Positions 1 through 9,538 are shown, counted from the first letter of the stretch. The stretch is DNA of 64,000 nucleotides from Massilia agri (GCF_024753255.1 NZ_JANUHA010000021.1:1-64000); one strand, 5' to 3'. Notes: generated by a model from the sequence alone, not told the origin. Program-made: numbers and translations.

Positions 1-2089
1 CGCCATATTTCGCCATGAACTTGTCCCAGGTGAGGACTCCTATGCGGCCTTTGTCATATTTTGTCTTTGCTGGCTTCTTCAGCCGCCAGTCCGCCACGGC
101 GCACAGATAGGCATGGAACTGCGGATGACTGGACGCCTTGCCACTGCCGATTGCGACGTCATAAGCGGTCACATTGCGGTGGTTCGCCGGGCTGTCGTAA
201 ATCGCGCTATGGAATGACTTCTCGCCCAGCTCGTGCTGCCAACGCTTGCGCGCGGCGTTGGGACTTTCCATCACATATGCCACCACGGTACCGTCCTTCC
301 TGCGGCTGGCACTGAGAATGGTGTAGCTGTTATCCGGACTAGCGTCATTTGGATGCTTCGCTTCGTTGTAGACTGCTTGCATCCGTTGGCACTCCAGCTT
401 CGATAACCTTCCAGGCTTGGTATCAACGCATGCAGCGGCCACGGCGGGCGACAGCTCTTCCAGGTTGGTGTCCATGCCGCCGGTCGCGGTAACGGCGATG
501 GCGGCGGTTATCGGATCGACTTCCTCGCTCGGCCCCCTCTTGTTCAACGGAGCCTGGGCCAGACGCGAGCTGGCCGGAATCATGTCCGGTGCTATCTGGT
601 TGCCCCGCAGGTCGGCCTTGTACGGTGGATGCAGCGGCTCGCCGTTGATCCGGCGTATACCCCACCTCTGCGCCTCAGGTTTGTCTGTCTGGTTGATTGG
701 CCACGTGGCCACTGGGAGCTTTTCGCGCAAACTACGCGCGCTCGCTGCGACGTGTGCATGGCCGTCTTCGTCCCTGATGCATAACGCAAAATCGTGCGGT
801 GACTGTCCTATCAGTACCGGAACGGTTTTCCCGGTGTGTGGATCAAGCCGATGCTTCGCAGTAAACACCCTTTGAAAGAAGCTGGTCCCAAGTTCCTCCA
901 TAGGCCTGCGGGTCACGATTGTATGCCGGGGCTGATAGCCGGCCTTGCTCACCGCGTAGCCGGATTGAACCTGCGGCTTCAATGAGACCGTGTGGAGATA
1001 GTCGGGCACCCCCTGCCAGCCGATGCCGCGCATGTTATCCAGGGCGACTGTCATGTCTTCGGGGCAGAAGTAGAGGTACACCTTCCCGCGGTTGTCGCGG
1101 TCGCCTTCAGGTTGCCAGCAACCGGCAACCATGCCACCGTTGTCACTCTCGTTGATCTTCGAAAAGGCTGGAGCGCCCGCCTTCGACTTCGCCACGCCGG
1201 CCACGATGTTCACAAGCGTCTGCAGCCTGGCGTGCATGCTTTGGCGACCATCGAGCACCTCATAGTCGGCTTCAGTCATCGCCGCATCCTTCCCGCCACG
1301 GAAGAAGGTCAAGCCCTTCATCATGAGGCTCATTTCTTCTTCCAGACTGTAGGGCGGGTGGGTCAGGATCAAGGTGTCGGCCGTACGTTCGCCTCGCTCC
1401 ATCAGAAGAGCTTGCGCGAGAAGGCTCAGCAGGCAACCTTGACTATGTGCGACGATGCTGACCGTGTCCTTCGGCTCGAACTTTCGGATCATGCTGATCA
1501 GGGCTGCAAGGCGCATTGCGGCCAGTACCATGTACATGCGCCCTGGGCCGGTCTTGATTGGCCTGAGCGCGTCGCCTACCGGGTCGCCGGCTGCGTAGAC
1601 GCCGCGGTTCCACATGTCCGGCAAGGTCGCGGTCGCGTTGCCGAATGGGCCGCCTCCCTTGGACAAGTCCTTGTCGAGACGGGTACCGTAGCGGTCAGTC
1701 TTCTGGCCGTGGACAGTCCTTGTCTCGAGGGGAAGTTCCCTGTAGCCCCAGTAAGACGGGATCACTGGGCTATCGGTGTCCGGTGTCGGTTTGCGCTTGA
1801 AGAATACGTCGTCGGGATCTTGTTCCAGTTTCTCCTTGTCCGTCTTGGTCGGGAGCCTGTATTCGGCGGGCTTGAAGTAGCGGAACAGTCGGTCTTGCAG
1901 TCCGGCGCAGAGGCCCTCCTCCGCCGCGCTGTAGCCCATGCCGACATCATTGACGCCATGAACAAGGATGATGTTGCCCGGTAGTTCACGCGGTACTTCA
2001 ATCACTTTATCCCTGACGCGGCTGCACTGGAGAACAGCGCTCTCGCGTTTGACGACATACTCGATCTTCGGATAGGGCTTCTCCGCCAT
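1..2089 (-). CDS. T6SS lipase effector, Tle3/DUF3274-like (partial, runs off left edge)
   Basis: An open reading frame without stop runs from the ATG at 2089 to base 1, so the C-terminus lies outside the window and 696 codons are visible. The N-terminal half has an alpha/beta-hydrolase look: a strand followed by LVHGVND at residues 42-48 and the nucleophile motif AHSQG with Ser216. This pattern, with PSYWGYRE near residue 112 and the later DPHTGKTVPV stretch, matches the Tle3/DUF3274 phospholipase effectors of type VI secretion. These are delivered into neighbouring cells to attack membrane lipids. The start is supported by CAGGAGA six bases upstream. It begins 16 bp after the vgrG stop, the usual order spike then cargo effector. 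The immunity gene, expected downstream, is off the left edge. The family call rests on motifs, not on a search. Confidence 0.8.
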   Translation of the reverse strand, partial: MAEKPYPKIEYVVKRESAVLQCSRVRDKVIEVPRELPGNIILVHGVNDVGMGYSAAEEGLCAGLQDRLFRYFKPAEYRLPTKTDKEKLEQDPDDVFFKRKPTPDTDSPVIPSYWGYRELPLETRTVHGQKTDRYGTRLDKDLSKGGGPFGNATATLPDMWNRGVYAAGDPVGDALRPIKTGPGRMYMVLAAMRLAALISMIRKFEPKDTVSIVAHSQGCLLSLLAQALLMERGERTADTLILTHPPYSLEEEMSLMMKGLTFFRGGKDAAMTEADYEVLDGRQSMHARLQTLVNIVAGVAKSKAGAPAFSKINESDNGGMVAGCWQPEGDRDNRGKVYLYFCPEDMTVALDNMRGIGWQGVPDYLHTVSLKPQVQSGYAVSKAGYQPRHTIVTRRPMEELGTSFFQRVFTAKHRLDPHTGKTVPVLIGQSPHDFALCIRDEDGHAHVAASARSLREKLPVATWPINQTDKPEAQRWGIRRINGEPLHPPYKADLRGNQIAPDMIPASSRLAQAPLNKRGPSEEVDPITAAIAVTATGGMDTNLEELSPAVAAACVDTKPGRLSKLECQRMQAVYNEAKHPNDASPDNSYTILSASRRKDGTVVAYVMESPNAARKRWQHELGEKSFHSAIYDSPANHRNVTAYDVAIGSGKASSHPQFHAYLCAVADWRLKKPAKTKYDKGRIGVLTWDKFMAKYG

Positions 2090-2105
2090 GTCTTCTCCTG
2101 GAGGG

Positions 2106-4945
2106 CTACTTGTCGCCGCCGCCACGCAGCAAACCAATGTCGGCCAGGTGCATCGCTTCACGCGCAATCAGTTCGGACTTGCCATCGGCGCCGCTACGCG
2201 CCTTCATACTCGACCCGTCACTCAGCGATATATCCATGCTCGCGTCCCGGACGATTCCGCCCATGACCGGCTCGCCGTTTTCCACCCGGGTTGAAGGCGG
2301 GTAGCGCAGCTCGAACTTTTGGTCCGCTCCTTCGCTGTTGAAGGTCGGACGCAGAGGCGTCATCGTTTCCGGTCCATCGTAGAGGTAGTCCGGTGCATGG
2401 AACTGGATGGGATGCTTGCTGCCGATGACAAACACACCATCGCCCATCCGGATGAAGGAGCCGTCTTCCACGACCAGATGCAGTGCCTTCGCCGAGACAG
2501 TAACCACGCCGTCGCTGGCAGTCAGCTGCATATCCTTGCCCGAGTTGATACTGGTGTCGTCGTGCTGGCTCTGGAGGACCAGCTTGCCGTTATGGGCGAC
2601 TACGTTCAGCCCGCCGTGCTGTGCGAAGAGCGATATGCCCTTGCCCGCATTGGCGGTGAAGCGCTGGCCAGCTGCAAGCTGCAGGTGCTGCTGCGCGACC
2701 GTGTCGATGTTCCTCGCCGAGTAGCTGACGATCGCCTTGGAGCTGGCAAAGCCGATGCCCGCCGGCGACGTCACGCCGATCACCGGCTCGCGCGGCGCAG
2801 GCGCGTTCGGCGCGGTGTTGCTGCTGTCTTCCCAGTTCTTGAAGCGTGCCAGCAGTTCGTCCTGTTCCTTGGCGTCAGCCTGCAGGCCGTTGTGTTCGGC
2901 CGCATAGCTCCCGAGAGACGCGAAAAGCTCGCCGCACTCGCGCATCATGCCGAGGAACTCGCCCCGTTCCAATTGGCCGCCCTTGGAAGTTGCGGCGCCC
3001 AACAGCTTCCAGGCGCTCAGGAAGATCCCACGCGCAGCGTGCAAGGCGATCGCTTCACTGGTGCGCAGCTCGGCCCCCTCGCCCCTCGGTGCGGCCTGGC
3101 CGTCCTGCCGCAACTCGGTGAGGAAACCGAGATTCAGCTCAGTCGTCGCGTGGTCGCTCGCGAGCTGGGCGCTGATTTCTCGTGGCGTGTCGTCGAACCG
3201 TAACTGGTTTCCGCGGTGGCCGTGCACTTCACGGCTGCGCAGGCCCGATTGATACCGTGTGGCGGGCAGTGCAGCTTCGTGCCGAAACGCCGGGGGAGGC
3301 GCAACGGCGTTGTAAAGCTGGCCAACGATGATGGGTTTGTCCGGGTCGCCCCCCGCCCAGTCGACCAGTACCTCGGTGCCGACCGGCGGCAACAATCTGG
3401 CCCCGCATTGCGTGCCGCTACCGGGACCGTTGCCGGCCCAATTCGAGGCCACGCGGACCCACGCCGAGTCACGGTCGGAACCGGAAGCGCCGGCGCCACC
3501 TGCATGGGTATGGTCCTGCGGCCTTGCGGCTGGAAAGCGCACCTTCACCCGACCCATGTCGTCGCACCATACGTCCTCGCCGGGCGGGCCAACCACGATG
3601 GCGGTTTGAATTTGAGGACGCCTCAGGACGCGACGCGGCGGAACGATGCGCACTCCCCGCCGGACGCAGGAAAAGCGCGTCTTGTAGCCGGATCGCTCCC
3701 CGCTGCCTGCTGCCGGAGTGCCGTCGTCGGCCTGCTTCCAGCCATTCCGGTTGAACAGGCGCTCGACTCGGGCGCTAATGTCGACCGGCAGGTTGTTGTG
3801 AGCCACTATTCGCTGCTCAGTGATGACAAATTCCCGTTCTTTCTGCGGATGCATGTCGATCTCCGGATGCCCCGCGAGACAGAACCACTCACCGACAGCC
3901 AGATCACGCACACCTCCTTCGCCGTGAAAGGACTTCGAGACGTACTCGAAGCGCGCCATCTGGACGTCGCCTGGCGCGGTCAAATCCAGCGCCGTGTCGC
4001 CCAGGTGTGGCGCCGCGACATAGTACTCTTCGATGCCTGCCGCCAATCGGTTGCCAAGCTCGCCCTGATCCGCCCGGGACTGGGATTGCGCCGTTGTGAT
4101 TGGCGTCGCGGCGGGACTCCTGTAATCGGGGCTGTACACAGAGAATCTGCCGGGCTGCAGATTGCGCTCGGCACTCCAGTCTGTGATGGCGTCACGCTCT
4201 TCGGTCGCGGCATCCCGGTGGAAGCGCACGCTCCCCGCTTCGTTCTGGCGAAGGCAAGCTGGGTCGTCGAAGAGCACAAGAGTGTGTCCGATCGCACTCT
4301 TTGGTTGACTGCCGGCGGCGACCTCCCGTTCGGGAAGCCCGGGGCGAAAGAACCAGGCGATTCCGCGCGCTGCATCAGGCGCCGAAGGAACACTGCATCC
4401 GATTCGTTGTGCTGCATGGTGAATTCGCGCTGCGGCAGCCTTCCGTTCAATAGGCTCGCATGGATGTCGAGGTCGAACGTGGCCGCAAGAAGCGGATTGT
4501 TGGAACGCCACTCCGCGATGAGGGTCTCGACGATGTCCAGCTCGCTCATGTTTCGGAATATTCGCGTATTCACGCGGTTTTCCATCACTGACAGCGCGTC
4601 GCGCATGACCAGCTGATAGGTTGCCAGTCCACCGTCGCTCTGGCCTGACAAGGCGCCGGTAACGATGCCGCACAGGCGGCGCAACTGCCCTCTGTCTGTG
4701 ACGATTTGCAGCTCCGCAGGCATCCCGATGAAGTTCTTGAGAGCGAGGGATGCACTCTCGGCGAGGCACAGGATCCGAAACTCGAAGCCGCCACATATTG
4801 CTTCGTGACCGGTGATTTTCTGGGCTAGCAGCTGTCCATCCGGCTTGTCCCCAGCATGATCCAGCATGAGCCGGATTGGCCTGTTCTGCGTCGAAAGGAG
4901 GTACTGGGCCACGTCGGCAATTCGCGCGGTGTCAAACTCTGCCAT
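2106..4945 (-). pseudogene. vgrG: vgrG spike protein gene with a one-base frameshift
   Basis: Type VI secretion spike protein that caps the Hcp tube and carries effectors. Translation from ATG 4945 (AAGGGAA upstream) gives a gp27-like N-terminus, MAEFDTARIADVAQYL, in frame as far as RRLMQRA at about residue 193. The continuation GIAWFFRPGLPE lies in the next frame, so one G seems to be missing at about 4361-4369. After the shift the gene continues with a gp5-like OB fold (MGRVKVRFP, SAWVRVASNWAG, VDWAGGDPDKPIIVGQLYN) and a DUF2345 C-terminal domain to the TAG at 2106. Repaired, it would encode about 946 residues, normal for a DUF2345 VgrG. The rest shows no decay, so a sequencing error, a very recent mutation or programmed slippage are all possible. 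Confidence 0.85.
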
Positions 4946-5561
4946 ATGTTGTTTCCCTTGACGGGGTTCCCGTCCATTTACTGACGGGAAAGGGATTATG
5001 TTTATTTTTCTACTAAGGAAATACTGCCAACTTCGCTCTACGGTTCGTAAGCACGAAAGCAGGATTATTAGTGTGGCAATGCCCCTGTATGCTGTGGCGC
5101 CGCAAGTTGCATGAGACACGGGGTCTCGGGCACTTCAAGGTATCGAGTCTCAGGCCAGACGGTGGCGACAGTTAGTACCGTCGAGCCATCCGAAGTCGAA
5201 CCGGAAGACATGCTGAACTGACTTATCTGGTAGTAGTATCCACCAAGCAACCTTACGCACATTGCTCAGCCGCAGTTAGGGACAGGAGCCAGGACAGATA
5301 GTGCTACCTACGGACAACACTAGATAGCAGCGGGGTGCCGAATCATTCGCCAGAGCGATCGATATGAGGTTTTCAGCTAAGAACTCCCCGCTAGAAACTA
5401 ACCAATACTCACCGCTTTCAAAAAGTGCGCACCAAACTTGCCGGAGCAGCGGCCCTTTGCTCAGCTACCGATACAAATTGGTCTTTGCTACACTAGTAGT
5501 CAGCAATAATGCGCTGCCGGTCGAGCTGGTCGCTTTTTAACCTTGGTAAGGAGGTTCTGAT
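4946..5561. other. Intergenic region, 616 bp, AT-richer than its surroundings
   Basis: No credible gene was found on either strand. The stretch lies between the vgrG start and an unknown gene on the plus strand. It is visibly poorer in G+C than the flanking genes and carries only short reading frames with no ribosome site or family motif. It should hold the vgrG promoter. Confidence 0.6.
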
Positions 5562-6095
5562 TTGCGAGTACCCGACGTCGAACTGACCGAGCGAGAGACC
5601 GCGCTCTTGGACCAAATCAGGTTCCGCTATTCATCGCATGATGAGCTTCGCGCGTCCCTTATGCCAATGGCTGGCCTGACCGAGTCTTTATTGGAACGCG
5701 GAGCGATTCCCGAGGTGCGGCTTTTATACTTCACCGATCCCGAGCGAAATCCAGGAGGGCGCGGGAAATCCCGTCAGCAGGTTTTCGAGAATAACGGCAC
5801 CTCAGGCACTGAAATCTATGCTCATGGGAATTTCCTGAAGTTTCTCGAATACTTCATTTATGGTCCTGCCCTTCCCCCGAGTATCGTTGCGAAATTCAGG
5901 GAGACCATGTCGTTCTCCGGATATTTGACCGCTGGGGACATCAATGACCTGGCTCCAGCGGCACGTGCTGCTGTGCGATCAGCTCGGCTTATTCCTCATG
6001 AGGCGGCGGAAGAGTTCCACAAGTTAGCGCTTGAGTGCGGCGCAATGCCGTCTAGTGCTGAAAGTATCCGGAAGTCGATCCTGACTGTGCGCTAG
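5562..6095 (+). CDS. Unknown protein, 177 aa, TTG start
   Basis: I do not recognise this protein. It is soluble by composition, with no signal peptide and no membrane segment. An N-terminal charged helical part (ELTERETALLDQIRFRY) is followed by a stretch with HGNFLKFLEYFIYGPALP around residues 92-109 and a helical C-terminus. The TTG at 5562 is chosen because a perfect AAGGAGG lies at 5548-5554, seven bases upstream, and no ATG is equally well placed. The gene stands alone between the type VI module and the copper cluster and is less GC-rich than both, so it may have arrived separately. Function cannot be inferred. Confidence 0.7.
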   Translation: MRVPDVELTERETALLDQIRFRYSSHDELRASLMPMAGLTESLLERGAIPEVRLLYFTDPERNPGGRGKSRQQVFENNGTSGTEIYAHGNFLKFLEYFIYGPALPPSIVAKFRETMSFSGYLTAGDINDLAPAARAAVRSARLIPHEAAEEFHKLALECGAMPSSAESIRKSILTVR

Positions 6096-6194
6096 CGCCT
6101 AGCTTCCAGCGACCTTGCGACCGGGCGAATACTCCTCATGCGCCAGAGCACGTTGTGAGCCCGCCCGCAGCCGGCCAATGTGCGAAATTGCGCC

Positions 6195-6380
6195 CTACCT
6201 GCTCTTGCCAGCCCTGCCAGGCTTTCTTCTGCCGCGCGTATTGGCTTCTTTCGCCCGGCCTTTGCGACCACGACGTCGCTGGATCTCGCCGTAAGCAATG
6301 AACCCGGCGGCGATGATGCCGAAGATGACCCCGACCAGTACCGTCAGGCCGACCATCTCGTCGGTAACAACGAAGTTCAT
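6195..6380 (-). CDS. Small single-span membrane protein, 61 aa, coupled to the copper ATPase
   Basis: One hydrophobic helix (residues about 8-30, VGLTVLVGVIFGIIAAGFIA) is followed by a very basic tail rich in Arg and Lys. The start codon overlaps the stop of the P-type ATPase gene (ATGA), so the two are translationally coupled. An accessory or stabilising subunit of the ATPase is a reasonable inference, since several transporters have such partners, but no known family was recognised. A 61-residue protein of the same design, one helix then a basic tail, sits upstream of czcD at 54818-55003. Confidence 0.65.
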   Translation of the reverse strand: MNFVVTDEMVGLTVLVGVIFGIIAAGFIAYGEIQRRRGRKGRAKEANTRGRRKPGRAGKSR

Positions 6381-8797
6381 GCGGTGCTTCCCCTCAAGCG
6401 TAGTGCATTGCCGATCACCGACACCGAGCTTAAGCTCATGGCCAGCGCCGCGATCATCGGCGAAAGGAGTTGCCCGGTAAAGGGATAAAGAAGGCCTGCA
6501 GCTAGCGGAATTCCCATGGCGTTGTAAATAAAGGCAAAGCCGAGATTCTGCCTCATGTTGCGTACAGTCTCCAGCGAAAGGAGTCGCGATCGCGCAATCG
6601 CACGCAAGTCGCCTTTGATGAGGGTAACGTGAGCGGAGTTGATCGCGACGTCGGTACCAGTACCCATCGCAATCCCGACGTCCGCCTTCGCCAGCGCCGG
6701 CGCATCGTTGATGCCATCGCCGGCCATCGCGACAATCTTGCCCTGTTGCTGCAGCCGTTCGACCAGGGCCAGCTTGTCCTGCGGTTTGACCTCGCCGTAG
6801 ACGTCCGAAATGCCGAGCTTTGCAGCGACCGCCTTTGCCGTGGTGACGCCATCGCCGGTCGCCATCACCACGGTCATGCCAGCGTCGCGCAGGGTTGCCA
6901 GGGCTTCCGGCGTCGTCTCCTTGACGGGGTCCGACACTGCGATCAGGCCCACGAGCTTTCCTTGTAGTGCCAGGTACATCACGCTTGCACCGACATGTCG
7001 AAGCTCTTCCGCGGCCTTTTGTAGCGGCGTCCAGTCAACCTTCTCAATGTCCATGAGCGCGGTGTTGCCCAATGCAACCCACTCACCCTGCACGGTCCCG
7101 CGGACACCGATCCCGCTGGACGATTCGAAGTTCTCAGGCTTGTGCAGCGGCAGATTCCGCCTGCGTGCCTCAGCGACGATGGCATGTGCCAGCGGATGCT
7201 CGCTACCCTGGTCGATGCTGGCGGCGATCCGAAGCACATCCTCTTCCTGGAATCCGGATGCGGCGATCGCGCGGTCGAACGCAGGCTTTCCTTCTGTGAG
7301 CGTACCGGTCTTGTCGACAATGATCGTGTCGACCTTTCGCATTGCTTCGATTGCCGCAGCGTCGCGGAACAGCACGCCCTGGGTGGCCGCGCGGCCTGTC
7401 GCGGCCATGATCGACATCGGCGTCGCCAGTCCCAATGCACAGGGACAGGCGATGATCAGGACCGCGACGGCATTCACGAACCCATAGACCCAGCTGGGTT
7501 CCGGCCCGAACAGGCCCCACCCCAGCAGGGTGAGGAGCGCGACGACGACGACGACCGTGACAAAATAGCCGGCGACCACGTCAGCCAGGCGCTGCATGGG
7601 CGCCCGCGAACGCTGCGCCTGCGCGACCATCTGCACGATCTGCGACAACATGGTCTGCGACCCCACGCGCTCGGAACGGATGACGAGACTGCCGCTCGTA
7701 TTGATGGTCGCGCCGATCACCTTGTCGCCCGGCCGCTTTGTCACCGGCAGCGGTTCGCCGGTGAGCATGGCTTCGTCCACTGCGCTTTCGCCCTCCAGGA
7801 CCACCCCATCAACCGGTACCTTCTCGCCAGGCCTGACCCGCAGCGAGTCGCCGATGTGGACGTGCGAAAGTTCGACGTCTTCTTCGGTTCCGTCCGCACG
7901 AATCCGCCTGGCCGTTTTCGGCGTCAGGCCGAGCAAGGATTTGATCGCCGCCGAAGTTTGCGAACGTGCGCGCAACTCAAGGATCTGGCCGAGCAGGGTC
8001 AGCGAAATGATGACGGCGGCGGCCTCGTAGTACACGCCAATGCGGCCATGCATCGCAAAGCTCGGCGGAAACAGGCCTGGAAACAGAGTCGCGACCACGC
8101 TGTAGCCGTACGCTGCGGCGACCCCGATACTGATCAGGGTCCACATGTTGGGACTGCGATTCTTGAGCGACTGCGCCCCACGGACGAAGAAGGGCCAGCC
8201 GGCCCACAGGACGACAGGCGTGCTGAGAGCGAGCTCAATCCAGCTCTGGTATGCAAGCCCTCCGCTGAAGATCCGGTGCCCTGCCATCGCCAGGACGGTG
8301 ACAACGATGGTCAGCGGCAGCGTCCACCGGAAGCGACGGCGGAAGTCCACCAACTCCGGATTCTCTTCCTCCTCCAGCGATGGCAGCATCGGCTCCAGCG
8401 ACATTCCGCAAATCGGGCAGTTGCCTGGCGTGGATTGCTGGATTTCCGGATGCATCGGGCAGGTGTAAATCGTCCCCGGCGGCGCCTCCGGCATGGCGGC
8501 AGAGGCAGCTTTCTCTGTATAGCTGGTGGGGTTGGCGCGAAACTTGTCCATGCATTTCACGCTGCAGAAGTGATAGGGAGTTCCTTCGTGCTCGATGCGT
8601 CGATCCGGCCGGTCTGCAACGCTCATCCCGCATACCGGATCGGTATAGGGCTTATCCGACGAAGTGGACGGATAATGCTGGGATCCACCGGGCATACCTT
8701 CGCCAGAGTTGGCGTTGCCGGCATGATGCTCATGCGAGTGGTGACATTCCTGATTCTTATGCTGGTGACCGGCGTGATCATGCATTTCATTTTTCAT
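6377..8797 (-). CDS. copF: Copper/silver-exporting P1B-type ATPase
   Basis: Inner-membrane ATPase that exports Cu(I), probably also Ag(I), from the cytoplasm. The 806-residue protein starts with a His-rich segment, then a YHS-type module (DPVCGM 53-58, CSVKC 78-82) and a heavy-metal-binding module (CPMHP 113-117, CPICGM 127-132) in place of a classical HMA domain. The core shows TGEP (346-349), the ion-channel motif CPC (451-453), the phosphorylation site DKTGT (495-499) and the hinge GDGIND. This N-terminal architecture is that of the CopF/SilP group. It is the third gene of a minus-strand unit after a small ORF and a ferredoxin, behind a CueR-type promoter at 9431-9461, and it overlaps a small membrane protein gene at its end. 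The assignment to copper rests on motif group and neighbours. Confidence 0.92.
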   Translation of the reverse strand: MKNEMHDHAGHQHKNQECHHSHEHHAGNANSGEGMPGGSQHYPSTSSDKPYTDPVCGMSVADRPDRRIEHEGTPYHFCSVKCMDKFRANPTSYTEKAASAAMPEAPPGTIYTCPMHPEIQQSTPGNCPICGMSLEPMLPSLEEEENPELVDFRRRFRWTLPLTIVVTVLAMAGHRIFSGGLAYQSWIELALSTPVVLWAGWPFFVRGAQSLKNRSPNMWTLISIGVAAAYGYSVVATLFPGLFPPSFAMHGRIGVYYEAAAVIISLTLLGQILELRARSQTSAAIKSLLGLTPKTARRIRADGTEEDVELSHVHIGDSLRVRPGEKVPVDGVVLEGESAVDEAMLTGEPLPVTKRPGDKVIGATINTSGSLVIRSERVGSQTMLSQIVQMVAQAQRSRAPMQRLADVVAGYFVTVVVVVALLTLLGWGLFGPEPSWVYGFVNAVAVLIIACPCALGLATPMSIMAATGRAATQGVLFRDAAAIEAMRKVDTIIVDKTGTLTEGKPAFDRAIAASGFQEEDVLRIAASIDQGSEHPLAHAIVAEARRRNLPLHKPENFESSSGIGVRGTVQGEWVALGNTALMDIEKVDWTPLQKAAEELRHVGASVMYLALQGKLVGLIAVSDPVKETTPEALATLRDAGMTVVMATGDGVTTAKAVAAKLGISDVYGEVKPQDKLALVERLQQQGKIVAMAGDGINDAPALAKADVGIAMGTGTDVAINSAHVTLIKGDLRAIARSRLLSLETVRNMRQNLGFAFIYNAMGIPLAAGLLYPFTGQLLSPMIAALAMSLSSVSVIGNALRLRGSTA

Positions 8798-8870
8798 GGC
8801 AGCTCCAGTAAAAAGCGACTGAGGTTCTCGCGCGGCCCACTTGTCGCAAGCGGTGCGCGGCCTGTTATGC

Positions 8871-9209
8871 CTATCCGTTTTCCTTGGCGTGATTCAGCGA
8901 ATACCGTGGAATCTCGACCGTAAGATCCGCCTCCGCGACAATCGCCTGGCACGACAGACGGGACAAGTGCTCCACGCCCCAAGCCCGGTCAAGCATGTCT
9001 TCCTCATTGTCGCTGGCTTGCGCGAGAGATGGGAAACCCTCCCGTACGATGACGTGACATGTCGTGCAGGCACCAACCTTGCCGCAGGCATGCTCGATGT
9101 CGATGTCGTTTTCGAGCAGCGCATCGCAAATGCTGGTGCCGGGAGTGGCTTCGATCGACGCCCCGGATGGTACGCAATCCGGATGCGGCAGTACGGTAAT
9201 TCTAGGCAT
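8871..9209 (-). CDS. fdx: ISC-type [2Fe-2S] ferredoxin
   Basis: Electron carrier of the adrenodoxin/ISC ferredoxin type, 112 aa. Cluster ligands are visible at C42, C48, C51 and C87, the CX5CX2C plus distal C spacing of this family, and the N-terminus MPRITVLPHPDCVPSG is typical of bacterial Fdx. The start at 9209 is preferred over an upstream in-frame ATG because it gives the normal family length. No isc genes are nearby. Instead it lies between a small ORF and the copper ATPase, behind a CueR-type promoter. Because excess Cu(I) damages iron-sulfur clusters, a copper-induced spare ferredoxin is plausible, but that is inference. Confidence 0.88.
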   Translation of the reverse strand: MPRITVLPHPDCVPSGASIEATPGTSICDALLENDIDIEHACGKVGACTTCHVIVREGFPSLAQASDNEEDMLDRAWGVEHLSRLSCQAIVAEADLTVEIPRYSLNHAKENG

Positions 9210-9402
9210 GTGCCAACTCCTTCCCGGCACTTGGGCTTCGGTATCGGCAGAAGAGACAGCGCGAGGTCGCTGTCGCCGTCTCCGAACCGGACACCGCGCT
9301 CGTTACCTGTTTCGACTCCACCGGATCGTGCAGGCCTGTGCTGGACATTGCTGTTACGCGATCGGCGGAACGGTGGGCCTCGCGGCCAATGGACTCATAC
9401 AT
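9202..9402 (-). CDS. Possible small protein, 66 aa, first gene behind the CueR-type promoter
   Basis: This frame has a good ribosome site (GGAGG seven bases before the ATG at 9402), fills the otherwise long leader after the promoter at 9431-9461, and overlaps the ferredoxin start by 8 bp. The product is polar, without membrane segment, and carries one Cys pair CLFC near residue 49. No family is recognised. It could be a real small protein or a translated leader coupling to fdx. The evidence is only signals and position. Confidence 0.4.
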   Translation of the reverse strand: MYESIGREAHRSADRVTAMSSTGLHDPVESKQVTSAVSGSETATATSRCLFCRYRSPSAGKELAHA

Positions 9403-9430
9403 AAGACGCCTCCGGAAAGTGGACCATTCC

Positions 9431-9461
9431 ACTGTAAACCTTCCAATGATGGAAAGGTCAA
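9431..9461 (-). promoter_or_regulatory. CueR-type promoter with 19-bp spacer
   Basis: On the minus strand the -35 box TTGACC (9461-9456) and -10 box TACAGT (9436-9431) are separated by exactly 19 bp. The spacer holds the dyad ACCTTTCC / GGAAGGT. This overlong spacer with a central inverted repeat is the hallmark of MerR-family targets, and the CCTTCC/GGAAGG arms are the CueR type. It should drive the small ORF, fdx and the copper ATPase. No cueR gene is in the window. Confidence 0.8.
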
Positions 9462-9508
9462 GCGAATTTTCCGCTGAACGAAGCGCAGGTTGGGGTGCAC
9501 ACCATCCA

Positions 9509-9538
9509 GGTTGAAACGGCTTTGCAGCCGCTTCAACC
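9509..9538 (-). terminator. Strong hairpin after the DUF305 gene
   Basis: GGTTGAA (9509-9515) pairs with TTCAACC (9532-9538), and inside it CGGCT pairs with AGCCG around a TTGC loop. It lies just after the stop of the DUF305 gene at 9549. There is no clear U-tract on the minus strand, so it may end transcription weakly or protect the 3' end. Confidence 0.5.

Noticed and set aside
992..1984. Long plus-strand open frame (330 codons)
   Set aside because: It lies antisense to the Tle3-like effector, whose frame has family motifs and a ribosome site; the plus-strand product has the composition typical of GC-rich shadows.
3216..4616. Long plus-strand open frame (466 codons)
   Set aside because: Antisense to vgrG; no recognisable motif; no ribosome site.
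5068..5262. 64-codon minus-strand frame in the gap upstream of vgrG
   Set aside because: No ribosome site, mixed composition, no motif.
7142..8923. Plus-strand frame of 593 codons
   Set aside because: Antisense to the copper ATPase, which has all P-type motifs; the plus product is Arg/His-rich shadow translation.
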